From: Heterobilharzia americana
Lineage: Eukaryota; Platyhelminthes; Trematoda; Strigeidida; Schistosomatidae
NCBI GenBank assembly: GCA_944470555.2
Contig: OX104131.1
Coordinates: 12,516,515-12,580,514, forward strand
Reading direction: 5' to 3'
DNA length: 64,000 bases
Notes under the pieces: generated by a model
The model's input: the letters and a program-made list of their open reading frames with translations, nothing else
Databases searched by the model: none
Told to the model about the DNA's origin: nothing
In this document: positions 42,001 to 55,800 of the stretch, one piece after another
Layout: every line of letters begins with the position of its first letter
Numbering within the stretch: the first letter of the stretch is position 1
Program-made: the position numbers and the translations under genes

Positions 42001-45000
42001 TACAATTCTATATCTAATGTCAACCTTTTACTCAGCGCCAAATATTTGCCATACTATACGATAAAATCTTGATCATAGTTTATATAGATGTATTTTATTT
42101 GTTGATACTTGTTTTTGAAATACATTTGGACAACGGTAATAATTTTTTTAAAGTGTTATTTTCTACCCCTTCTCCCTCACTCCCAATGTCACTTGTTGTC
42201 CAATTAAAATAGACGATGAAATGTCCCATGTTATCGGTTGCACGAATTCCAAAGTTACTATAAAAGGGAGCAAACTGAGGACGGGTTGCTTCGTTTTCAT
42301 GATGAGCGACAATACAGTCCAAAGTGTTGTAACCGAAAACGAATCGATTTTTATGGAGCGCTTTTGTCTCGTCGCATTTTGGTTACTAAGCTGCTTCAAT
42401 TATTTGCAATATCATGATGAGTAGCCTTCAATCTTGACGCATATCAGTTGAAAGTACTAATCCCAATATTGAAATATGTAGAGAGATGGTTGTTGAAAAA
42501 ATATGGCTTTAAATGACCTCAGTGAATTATCTTAAGCCATAAAAAATTTCAAGTAACATTATTTATGCTAGTCATCGGAACTCAACGTATACGTTGAAAG
42601 TAAAATGTTACCAAAGGCAGACTATTTCTAACCTCAAGTAAAATCCTTGGTTCTTCAATCCTGAACGAAATATGAAATACTTCATATAGTTTTTATAAGC
42701 CAATTTAGTGTAGTTATTCGATAACAACAAGAATTCTGATACAGTACCACTCCTTAGAAACATAGGAAATTAGAGAAATGCTGTCTCTTAATCACAACTG
42801 AAATGAAATAGTTTTCCCTCTCTCATACTTCAACTCGAACAGCAAATCGACTCTCAATAACAAGTTTCGTAGTGCAGAGTACATGGTAGCAATTTTGAGG
42901 CAAACACGGAGATACTTTGTAAGGTTGGTCTATATGAACGTGATTACTCAGTTAGTACTTGTTTTCGAAGACCACCTTAATTTTGGTCAGAACTACCAAG
43001 GCAAAGTAATCAGTTTCTTACAAAGATTATCCTCAAAATTACAGCTAGCAGTGTATTGAAGGTATCCTGACCAACAATGGACTGGATGGTTTGAAAAAAA
43101 CTTGGACACCGAGTTAGTTTGATTCATTGTATAAGGAAGGTGTATATTGACTTGTGTAATCCCTGTCAATATCAGATTCATACTCTGGAAAAGGATCTTC
43201 CTAGCAAGATCGAAACGTTGAGCATTAATACAAAATATTTGCTTATTTTGTTATTTGTACTAATATACTACGCCAGGATTATACACGCAAAAATGCACCT
43301 TATGCAATATAGCAGTGTATTCCTACAAGGATTTAAATATATCGATGAAAAGATTGTATATTACCGAATGGAATAATATATTATAAGTACACTTCAAATG
43401 AAAAGTTTAAAAACAATGGTAAGCTTTCATTTCAGTGAATTATTAAGAAAATATTCTAACTGTTGGTGTGATCACGGGCAGTAATTCTGTTCCAATTAAT
43501 ACCAAAATAAGAACTTATCACTATGTGCAAACTTTCGATTAATACATTTAAGATGTAGATTTATCTGCAAACCTCATTTACACTATTAAATTACACTCAA
43601 TATATATTGATCTCGGCGACTACCAGGAGGCGCATTTCATCCTACCCGGGACTCGTCAGCTGGATCTAGCAGGACCTCAGCCAGTGATGTAGTTCCCACA
43701 GTGGGTCAAACTCAGTACCCATCGCTTAAACAGGTAGGGCCTTTTTCACTAACGCAAGTAACAAGTAGAACTAAACACTAGTCCTGGAGTCCTCTGTTAA
43801 TCACCGAGATCAACGTTAGATCATGAATCAGCAGTAGTAACATGGTAGCCGCACAGGAGCCCATAGACCAATAGAGGTCAAGCAATTCAGCCTTGTATAA
43901 CAACAGGAAATTACAATTATCATAATAACAATTACACTCAATGCATTTTAAACAGGTTCCCTGAAACATTGTCACTACAGAATTAAATTCTCCACAAATT
44001 TTAAATTCATATTGGATTTAATCGTAACCTGAAGGCGATTAATCTCTTAAAACAGAATTTATGTGACAAGTAATGGTTTTATAAGCCAATCTAAATACAG
44101 ATAGCTTATCTAAGATCAACTAATCAGATTCCTACGAGTAAGTGTCCTAGTCCAATAGGAAAGTAATTTGGCCATACAAACATATTGGCTTCTAAACAGA
44201 GAAACCAGCCAATCATTTTTCACTTCAAATTTCTTTCTTCCACCTTAAATAAATTAGGAGGGAAAAGTGTACCGTGCAATAAACGTCAACCCTTGTTTTT
44301 CGCCTTTGTTATACAGGATCGAATGAATCAATCTCTGTTGGCATATGGACTCTTATCTGGATATTTCAACACTGCCTAAACATTTGTCGTTATGACTGAA
44401 TCGAGTGTAATATCTAGGGATCCGCATAGGAGAACATATGCCAAGAGAAATCGATCAACTCGATCCAGTATAACAATAGTGAACTACAAGTATATCAACT
44501 CAGCCTTTGATAAAAATAGACGTGTCTCCTAATTGACATAGATGATATAAAATGCATAATGCCATACCATCGATCATGAGACAGTTGTAAACTCATAAAT
44601 AAGTTAAGTAGTCGATGATCTCGGTCACTTCACCTCTAAGCTAAAAACTGAATGCCAAACCAATCACGTCCTGGGTATATCAGCTTTCATTTAATAGATG
44701 CGAAACCTATGCTAATCATACTTAAGATTTGTCCAGAATCTTTTCAGTACAGTAATAACCTAACAGTATTAAATCAGCTGAATGACCTACATTATTCAAA
44801 GGAGCTTCGAGTAGGACAGCCATCCTCAACAAATCGATTGTGCGGATAGACTTTGGTAACATTCTAAAATTTTCCACATTCTTTTCAGTCAGACTATGTA
44901 ACAAATCTACTGGAACGATTTATTAAAATTTCACCTTCAGATCAAAAGCAATGAAGTGTTGGATGCAGAATGAAGAAATAAGATCTGACTGTTTTATTAT

Positions 45001-48000
45001 CATTTTGACTATCTGAGAAAGATAGCCGTAGTTTGGCAGACTAGTATTGATACTGGGTGATGACTGAATGTGAAATGAAAATTTGGATCGCCGTCGGATT
45101 CAAACCAGCATCACGAATTCACATGGTAGTTGGGCAAACACCTTGGTGATTGAAGTGAAATAAAAATCTGGTTAGCAGTTGAACCTCATCGCAGTTGACA
45201 AAGCATCGAACCGGATACCCCGTGGTCGCTGGTTGGAATCCGGCTGCGGTTCGAATTTTTATTTCAAATTCAATTGTCACCCGGTATCAACATTTTATTA
45301 TCTAGAATTAAAACTCGTGTCTGATTTTTTGTGTTTTCAGTATTCTTATACTCCACTTAGGTATAGAATGAAAATAGACTTATGAGTACTAAAGATTGCT
45401 TTACCTAAAACAACACCTTCCAGTTATCATGTGTTGAGCTAGACAACAGTTTATAATCTACCAGAAGACAATTTCAGTGTAGTACACTTTCTGATAAGCA
45501 CACAACTAATCAAAAGCTTATAACAATTTAAGTGTATAGATTCATGAACTGTTTGATGAAAATAATGTCAGAGGAAATTGAAGCGTCCAGACTCAGAGAC
45601 AACCGGATAGAAAGAAAAACATAGTTGGCAATAAGACGCAGCTTGATAAGACAGTATATGTTATTTGGTATATTCTCAAGTTATATAAACGGCACTGTTC
45701 ATTGGAAATTATACTAATCAAATGATAGACAAGCAACTTACAGTTAGCAGAGTAAGAACATAGTTGTTTCAGAATTAGTACACGATTATATGATAATGTA
45801 ATCAAGAAATACAATACACGAGGTTAATAGTTGCATACTTCACGTTTAATTATTGCTATTCGCCTTACATAAGAGATATGAGAGTAACTATTTTGATGAT
45901 GTTCCATTCTCAAAGCTGAACGATTTATTCATGAAGCTGTCACTCTACACAAAAGAAGCTGCACAAACTTCAGAAAGAAGTCAATTATGAAAGTTTCTTC
46001 ATAAGTGGATGTCTTGACAAGGTTGGATTTAATCAGTTATTGAGAAAAAAGACAGACTACTGTTGGAACCTTTAATGAACATTTGCATGAATATAGTTGT
46101 TAGGTAGTTAACAACAGTAATTCATTATACACCTTCATAAAATGGTCCTTTGAGGAGATAGAATGGAACACGTAAAAACGGTTATTCTAACTGTGGATGA
46201 CACTCATTAATCATGTCACTAACTGGCAATATATGTGATGCATAGAGTTGTAGACCGCTGATATAGAACAGTGATCTGTAAACTGCTTAAAAGATCTCTG
46301 ATAGGCAATATGAGATGATCATTCATACAAACATCCCTTTTACATTTGGTCTCTGCCTTACCATTCAGATAACTTACCTGCCTCATTCTTTCCCTTTCTC
46401 TATGGTGTGTAAAAATTTGAAAACATCTTCAGCTTCCATACATTCTAGGGTTTGTCAAATCAGTTAGTGATTCATTCACCAGTCAATTAATCAGCCAGTC
46501 GATACCGACATGAAACCTGGTAACTACTGCATAGCAGTTCAAGTTGCCACACTTTACACCATTGAATCAAGATGCAAGGCAGCGGAATGAAATATAGAGT
46601 AATAGGGAGGAAATGCAACCGAAAATTGTAAGATGTCATCGAACACAGAGTGAAACAATGCCGAAATGTGACATGACGATTAGGATGCAGATAATGTGTT
46701 GGAGCATCTATACTGTTGAGACTAACCCACAATTATATCATCAAAAGTTTCCAACAACCAATTTCCGTTGCACAAAACAAAATATGCTTAGATTAATGAC
46801 TAAATGGCTGGTATCAGTGAATCGACAATAAGTGATCCATGCATCACAACAGTTCTACCACTAAAACCATCCGTATCTTTCCTATCTTACAATTAGGATA
46901 ACTTACCACAAAAGAATGCTACACTTTCTGACAGACCACTCAGTAGCATGGACGGTCCAACACTTCCAACAGATTGAGCTATTCTATCTTCAATTAATTC
47001 TCTAATAGCTGCATTTAACTGACTCGACTGATTTTCGTGTTGCTGCTGTTGTTGTTGTGGTTGTCCATTTTGCAGCATTGATCCATTTGAACTGTTTAAT
47101 GATTCGTCATTGTTCATTTGTCTCTGTATACTGTCCTTGTTATTGCATCGATGAAGATAATATTTCAATAGGTTTATATCATCAATAGATAAATCATGAC
47201 CATGTTCAAATTCATGTACAAGTATAAAAATATTATCAACACCAACAGCTAAAACTAAAAATGGTATCACTTCAACAATGATCAATGTGATTGGAATAGT
47301 TAAATAACTCCAAAAACCAACTGATGCCAACACTGAGGCAAGTACAATCAGAACACCAGCAAAACCAAGTGTTACACGCATATCAACCTGAAATTATCAA
47401 AAGAATAATACTAAACAAGTAAAATTTAATCCATTTTCAAAAAAAAATTAGATAAATATAAAATGATACAATGAAAGCACTGACATAGCGAACGAAACTA
47501 TACACTTGGCTACTACTCAATGACTCACTGAAACAGTTCACTCAATTTTAAAGAATATCAGTCACTCGATGAATATCGTAGATACATCTAACACATCTAG
47601 TGCTCATTGGTGACTAGCTTCGATAGGTGGTTTCTGAAATTCCAATGAGAAGTTGTGACCAGTGAAGCTAACTAAGTCGAACATGAGAACAGTTACTCAA
47701 CGATGGTATTAGATGAATGGGGAGTTATATTGTGAAATGACAGAAGTGAGAAATATGCACTACTGGATTCAGACCCAAAGATTCAACGGTAACGTGTTCG
47801 GCGCAGTACCTGAAGGTGTTGGGTTCAATCCTTTGTGGGGGGGGGTCATGTGTGCGCACTGCCGAGGAGTCCTATACTACGACAAAACAGCTATTCAGTG
47901 CTCCTAGGTGTCCAATGTTCCTCCAACTGATGTCAGTCCATGACGAATATCAACCTAAAATCAATGAATCCTAGTAAACCTAAAAAGTTAAATCGCCAAT

Positions 48001-51000
48001 AACAACTCAATCAAACCTCGCCTGGTTAACTAGTTCACTAGTTACTAGCCGGTCCTAAGCCCGGTATACAGGGAAGGTTGGACATACAGCTAGCAACCCT
48101 ACCCCGTAAAACAAATCTAACCGCTAAACAAACTTCAAAGCACAAACAAAATATTAAAAATCAAAACAATATTATTCCTCGCTAGAATCGGAGAGGCGAA
48201 ATGACGCCAGTTGGTGAAAGCCTGCCTCCGGGAAGCCAGTTCGCTGATGTGTCTTCGCCTCTCTCCATCAAAGCAAAAGTAAACGTGGCGACATGGAATG
48301 TCCTCACCATCAACCAAGGCAGCTCAGATTGCAAACGAGATCAGAAGGTATCACACTGAAGTGTTAGGAATTTGCGAAAGTAGATGGAATGGGAGTAGAC
48401 CCTCCAAACTGTCAACTGGAGAATCAATAATCTACTCCGATATTGTCACCCACACGACAACCACGAACACACTGAGTTTTCGAGTGGCTATCTTCATGTC
48501 CCCCTCCCAAGAGCATCGAAGGCTCTCTCTCATGCAGTGGGAACCAATCTCCTCATGCAGGATAATAACAGCAAGGGTCAACTCAAAAGGAAGGAAAGTC
48601 AAAATCATACAATGCTACACCACGCACCTACAAATAATGCAGTTCAAGAGAAGAAGGAGGATTTCTACAGACAACTGCGGTCAGTACTGGACAAGACACA
48701 ATGGGCGACATGAATGCCAAACTCGGAGCAGACAACACAGGAAGAGAACTAACCATGATGATGAACGAGGATGGAGAATTGTTTCCAGGATTCTGTGCAT
48801 TCAACGATTTGGTGATTGCAGTGAGGCACTGTGTTCAAGCACAAGGATATCCACAAAGCCACATGGATTTCATCAGACACCACGAAACACTAAAAATCAG
48901 ATCGACTTCATCTCAATCTCAAGAAAATGGAGACGCAGTCAGCCTACTTGACACAAGGTCAAGAAGAGGAGCACATGTAGGCTCACACCACTATCTAGTG
49001 CAAAACACCTTCAAAATCAAGTTAAAAGCCTTCAACGAAGTTGGTGATGATAGACCACAATTCAAGTTCAACACCCAGAACACAAACTGAAGGACGAAAC
49101 TACAAAGGAAATCTTCACGTCAGTCAGCCATCAGGACAAAATGGGAGACAGGTATCGAGGAACATCCCTAAAGAAACCTGTGTGGAAGAACACTGGAAGT
49201 CTTTGAAAGAGATGTGGAAAACAAGAAAACAATGGGCCGACCACTTCAAGAAGCTCTGAATCGACCACCACCGCACTTCATCCAGAAATACACCTGCAGT
49301 CACAGAACTACAAGTGAACATAAATCCTCCAACAAAATGGAAGTCCTGACGCCATAAAGCTACTGAAATGTGGGAAAGCAGCAGGACCAGATGGGATCCC
49401 ACCAGAAGCACTGAAAACAGACGCAGAGACAACAGCGGACATGCTCACTATTGCAGAAGGTGTGGAAGGAAGAGGAGGTACCTTCCATCGATTGGAAAGG
49501 GTTACCTTGTCAACTGCCGAAGAAGGGAGACCTCAGTGTTTGCAAGAACTGGCACCGAATCACGCTCTCCCCACCCCAAACAAAATATAAACCGCATCAT
49601 CCTGGAGAGACTAAAGGATGCATTGGATTCAAAACTACGACCCAAACAGGCAGGCTTCAGGAAGTACAAATCATGTGCGGATCAAATTGCAACGCAACGC
49701 TTCGCATCATCATAGAACAGAGTATAGAATGGCAGTCAACTCTCTACCTCAACTTCATCGACTTTGAAAAGGCCAGCGTTCCACAGCGCCGACCCACAAG
49801 TAATTTGGCAGTTGTTTCAACACTATGGAATACTACAAACCTTTATCAATCTCATTCAACAACTATGTGAAGACGCCACATGCCAAGTAATTCACAATGG
49901 GAAGCGCAGTGATGCCTTTAAAGTGAAGACAGGAGTGAAACAAGGCTGCCTACTATCACCCATGATATTCCTGATTGTGGTCGACTGTATCATGCAGCAA
50001 ACAGTGGGGAGCGAGAAGAGGGGATACGCTACACTACGGAAAAGAACCTAGAAGATCTGGATTTCGCCGATGACTTGTGCCTGATGTCACACAAACTTGA
50101 AGATCTACAGGTGAAAACTAACAAGTTGGCAGAAGAGGCAGCGAAGACGGGACTTCAAGTGAATATAGAGAAGACAGAGGTGATGAAGATACCCAACCAA
50201 CAACACCAACAACAACAAACTCCAATCACCATCAAAGGGAGAAACTTGAAGGAAGTAACCTCTTTCACCTATCTGGGAAGCACTGTTTCAACTACAGGCG
50301 ACACACACGAGGACGTCGAAGTCAGCCATGATAGCAAACACAGCAAGACAGGTCTTCATTAGCCTGAAACCAGTATGAAGATTTTCTGAACTCAGCATAC
50401 AGCGGAACAAGATCCGGATTTTCAACACCAATTCACTCAAGTCAGTGCTTCTGTATGGTTCAGAGACTTGGCGAGTTACGAAAGGCATTTCCAACAAACT
50501 ACAGACATTGGTCAACAACTACCCCCTACGCTTGCCCCATACTGAAGATCAGATGGCCAGAATAATAAGAACAAGCAACAAGGAACTCTGGCCAGGCAAC
50601 GAACCAACCAAGAACCTATCACCCAACAAATATGCAGTGGAAGGAAGTGGAGATGGATTGGACTGGGCATACACTGAGAAGGCCAACTGGGGACATCACG
50701 CGCCAGGCCAGGTTGTCGAGTGGAACCCCGATGGGAAACGACGAGTTGGGCGTCTAAGGCGAGGGTGACATGGAGGAGATCGTGCGAGGAGGAAATGAGA
50801 GCTTCTGGGCTGTCGTGGAGCCAGGTTCAAAGCCCTATGTCCCATTAGGAACCCAAGGGACTAATGATAATAATCATAACAACTCAATCAAATACATGTT
50901 TATTTACTAGACCATAAATAACAGGTATTGTATGAGGGCTTATGATACTACCTGGTTGCCCAGGTTTATATAGGTGTAGCGGGGTTCGAACAGCTGACCC

Positions 51001-52814
51001 ACTGCTTGAAAGGTGAATCCCCAAGTCACTGACTCACTTATGAATGCTAACACTTTTTAACCACCCAGCATCAAGTTACCGATTTGACCGATTCGCGCTG
51101 ACGAGGTTTCAGCTAACAAGTGTTTCAATAAAAGGTTAGTATCACCGTCGCCAAATGTCGATAGAATGCTAGTGAGTGCCAACAATGCACCGAACTGTCA
51201 TGTTGCATTGATGATTGGCTATATTGCTAAACTTGATAGCTTGACTTCGACCAGTGCTAAGCACTAAGGACTAAAGAACTAAATAGGTAAATCCAATGGT
51301 GATCAACTTTTCTAAATAGATTGTGGATTTGACTTTCATACTGAAACATTTAACGCCATAAAGGTACACTTTGTTAAAATATGCGTAATTGATACGCAAA
51401 AATAACGCAATAGGAGGCTTACATAAATACTCATATGTTCCGCTTCTTTCCGAAATCGGATAATATTCTTATATGAAGGCACTTATGAACATCAGTGAAA
51501 GTACTCAGCAACATTTTTCTCGCATGTTTCTACTATCTCAGAATTTGAAGCACTTACAATCCGAAAATTCATCCGCTAGAGAGAAAATTATTTCCAAAGT
51601 GAGTCTAGTCATCCAAAGCTGACCTATTTTCATCACAGTTTTTCTTAAAAAGCATCTCAAACAATCTAATTTTGATAAGAAACGTATTCACAAGACTCGA
51701 CGTCTTCGCTGAACAGGAGATTCCTATGACAATGTCAATCATACATCCTATGATTTTGGCTGGTTGGTTTTTTAACGGAAAGTCTGAAGAGTGACACCAC
51801 AGTTGGGCAATTGAAAAACTACTCAACTGTGAGAAATATCAATGGAGAGCATGCAATTTGTAAATTATTTGCATATTGATCATCATATTGAACGGACAAC
51901 AGTCCATCTAAGTCAGCTTAGTGAACCGAATTTGTCCGGATACACCGCTGATAAGCTCAGTCCCAAACGAGCGAAACACCCGTTTGATGTCTGCATCACT
52001 TATCTGGCTAGGGAAGTCCAAAGATCATAGTGAATAATTGTAACTACTTTTGTTGTTCAGTAGTAAATTTCAGTCTCTGTAAAGTCCAGTGAAAAGAGAA
52101 AGACCTCCTCAAACACAACAATGATCGAATTGAGAATGGAATGAGTGGACATCCTTGACAGACAACACTAAACGTAAATAGACTCTAAGATACCCACGTG
52201 TTCAAGTTCATCGCCTTCAACAGGGTGGTGTACTCTCTCAACACCCATCAGAGGGACAGACAATGTTATATGACCTCTTGTTCGACAGAGTTTAATACCA
52301 CCTTCAAGTCAATAAATAAAGCTGTTGCCTGGCATCGGTAAGTGTCCTTGTGTTCCAGAACCTGGTTCAGAATGAATATCTGATCGCTACACCAACGATC
52401 AGGTCTAACACCTGTTTAGTTTTCTTGGGTTTTCTGTTTCCTACATCCGCTTAGACGCTTAATAGCTACAGAACCAAAGATTTCATGAGGATTTCTATGT
52501 GATGATCCTATCAACCAACAAAAGAAAATTAATCAAAGAGCACTGAAAGGTAAGAGTGAGAGCACTGTACAGATATAACTTTCTATCCGAAACTGTTCAT
52601 TAATGAGGTGAAAATCATTTACGAGATAGAACTTTAAATCAGTTTCCTTTTTCTTAGTAGGTTTTTGACAACCACAAGATCATTTAGATAATTTCAATAA
52701 ATAAGTAGCATAGTCCAACAGTTATTCTTCGTTTTTCTCGATCGATAATTGTGTTCGCTTCTCGTAGATTATATATTCTTTCTAAAACTCTTACAAATTC
52801 CTACGTCAATACCC

Positions 52815-52865
<51 letters not shown>

Positions 52866-55800
52866 AGATGAAATGAAACACTATGAAAGTGAACTTACAA
52901 GTATAGTTTTCCAACTCCGATATGTTCCAAGAAACAGGCTGACATACACGAACATGACAATATAACTTATCGCTATAGTACTAATATCAGAATTCGACTG
53001 ACGTTCAATTTCATCTTCAACTGAACGCTAAAGAGAAGAATGAAAAAAATTTTTCACTTCATGAACTAGAATTTCGTCATTTATGTTTTCTTTAAATGTT
53101 CAATCACAATTTTTAAAAAAAGTAATGAAAAATCGCACTAACTGTACAAGTAAATATAGAGTCTGGTGTAATTGTGCGATGAGTTAGTTTATAGAACCTC
53201 ATGATATCAAAGATAGGATGAATAAAAGACGACAGACAACTTTGAACAAAAATCTGTAACCACTTCATATCTTCTACTTTCAGTGACAATGTCTTCAGTC
53301 GTTTAACGGGACACAAGGGACTGCAAAGCAGTTGGCACCACAGATGATGCAAGTTGGCAAATGTCAAACAGATCTACTGTGTCCAACCGGAGATTTCGTC
53401 AGCAAACAGCCCGTTCTGGGTGGTGCAACTCCCCAACCAAAGTAAACGAAGTGGTCGATACATTACATCACTTCACTTCTTATCATTAAACTGGGAGTAT
53501 TTGCAGACCAGTCCTGGAGGATAATCACACATGATGAACATATTCAGAATTCTGCTCAATGCGTTCAAAAGACTCTGCATTTTGTCAGCGTCTTCATCTA
53601 GCAGGACAATATTATCTGCACACTCAAAGTCAACGAGATTCCCTCCAGAGAGTAGATTAATTCCAGTGAATAATAGATGAGAAAAAATGACCCTGAAAAG
53701 GCAACAATTACCATCGGTAAACTGTCCCAACCATAAACTAGGAATCCCTGACATAGACAAATCAAAATAAAAACCGAAACCAATGTTTTAATGAGCACCT
53801 TCGTTTTTAGCAATTAAAATAAAATATATTGACTGTCCTTGGTGAAAAACCAGTTCATTATTGGAAACTTTGTTGGTGTATTAGGTCACTCTCATTCTAA
53901 ACATAATTTAAGTATCCCCACTGAGTAATAAAAGCAGAAGGACTTCAGAGAACAAATTTGACATTGGCGATATCATTCTCAGTAGCTGTACGAACCCCCT
54001 AAAATATAATTAGTGGGATATTTCAAGTTGTTATTCATCGTAGACTGACATCAGTTGGAGTAACAAAGGAGACCTGGGAGCACTGGACAGCTGTTTCGTC
54101 TCAGCATGGGACTCCTAAGCAATGCGCACCTACGACACCGCCAGGGACCGAACCCGCGACCTTCAGGTTCTGTGGCCAGCACGTTACCATTGAGCTACTG
54201 CGTCACAATCCAATGGTCCAACTTCTGTTAGCTCACGATATAGCGCAACCGGCACTCAATGTCACCGTTGAGTAACTGTCCTCACAACCATCAGGTTTGA
54301 CTCCGCAGATCAAGACTTCTCACTGGAACTTCGGGAGTACCTCTCGAACTAGTGAACGATGAGCACCAGTTCAATTGAATTTTGAGGGAGTTGTGAGAAT
54401 TTGGAAATATTTCAAGTTGTTATTCATCGATCTCTGGCCCGGTCGCGGGTGCGCACTGCTGAGGAGTCCCATAATAGGAAGAAACAGCTGTCCAGTGCCC
54501 CCAAGTTTCCTTTGTTCCTCCAGCTGACGTCAGTCTACGATGAATAACAAATTGAAATATTTCCAAATCCCCATAACTCCCTCGAAATTCAATATAATTA
54601 GTGCGAATATTTATTCGTAAAAATGATCATACTCGTCAGTTTAAACTTCCTAAACTTTATGCTTACGAAAATAATACTAGAATGGAAGTTATCTAATAAG
54701 CATGAGAGTATTTCACAACATAAACAGACAGGTGTGAGTTGAAGCAAAGAATAAAAAATAGAAAGTCCAAGTGAGTAAACAGTTGTTAGTCTGGGACCGA
54801 ATGAGGAAATGAAACTGAGGTAAAAGTCTTTACGTGATAACAATCTCAAAGTCAAGAAACTGTTAAAAAGGCTTAAAAACGGCATCTTTACAAAACTCAA
54901 AGTGCATAAGGACAGTAAGTAGCCAAATTCTGTCTTTCATTTATATTAAAACAACTTCAGCGATACAAATGCATGCTACCTGACACTTCAGAGAATTACG
55001 TCGCATCACGTTAACAACAGAGAACATATTCCTTCCGAGTTTCCATCGTCAACTAAACGCAAATATACCAATGACTACGTATTCAAAAATTCCAGGTTCC
55101 GGCCGATTTATCGACTTTAGGTTGAGAGTCACCATAAACCAACAACAGACGGAGAAACATTCCAAAACCTGAGAGCACTGCAGCCGAGTCTCGTCCTGCG
55201 ACAGCACCCCTCAGCACTGCGAAAATAGAAAGCCCACACTCACGGAACTAACATAAGACCTTTCCACTCCCTCACAAAGTAGCAGATATCAAGCGTTCCC
55301 ATACTTTTGATCATAGGTGTCTTCGCAGCATCATTCGCATTTAGTGGAAAGAGGTACCATGTGAGCAACATTGAGGTCACGTGAAGGGTAGTACACAAGA
55401 CAGGCAGGCGAGTCAATTGATGAAGTTGTGAACCTTACTTGATGGCTTCGATATGTGCCGTGCATACCGAGCCACCACCTATCTCAATGTTCCATGCTGG
55501 TGTAAGTTGGATTAGGTTGGAACAAGGTTCAGGGTGGCGAGACAAAGATGGAGAGAGGTGCAGACTACCTTGTTAGGGTATGCGATACGAAAAGAATCAG
55601 TGGTTGAGGACTCTTGGTGACATGGTCGTAAATTTGTCACAGTAGTGCAGTTGTGTTCACTCCTTGATATCTTCTACAGCTTGAATATTTGCACTAACCC
55701 TTATCTTCAAATTGTCTACATTGACATTACTTTTTCTTTTCACTTCATCTTAATATGCTGCTTTGGAGTGCGGCAACTTGAACCGATGCACTTGTGTGAG

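Larger units (their letters stand above)
39845..42015 (-). mobile_element. Penelope-like element with inverted termini
   Basis: 2.17 kb element. Its ends, 39845-40176 and 41684-42015, are inverted repeats of 332 bp with constant coordinate sum (81860). The minus frame 41094-41675 encodes RT fingers and palm: [50 protein letters not shown] and [23 protein letters not shown] follows at about 41090-41050 in another frame after a stop. 40590-40322 encodes the GIY-YIG nuclease part ([40 protein letters not shown]). The order RT then GIY-YIG is diagnostic of Penelope-like elements. The copy is 5'-truncated directly at the inner edge of the high-coordinate repeat, and is inactive. Confidence 0.9.
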
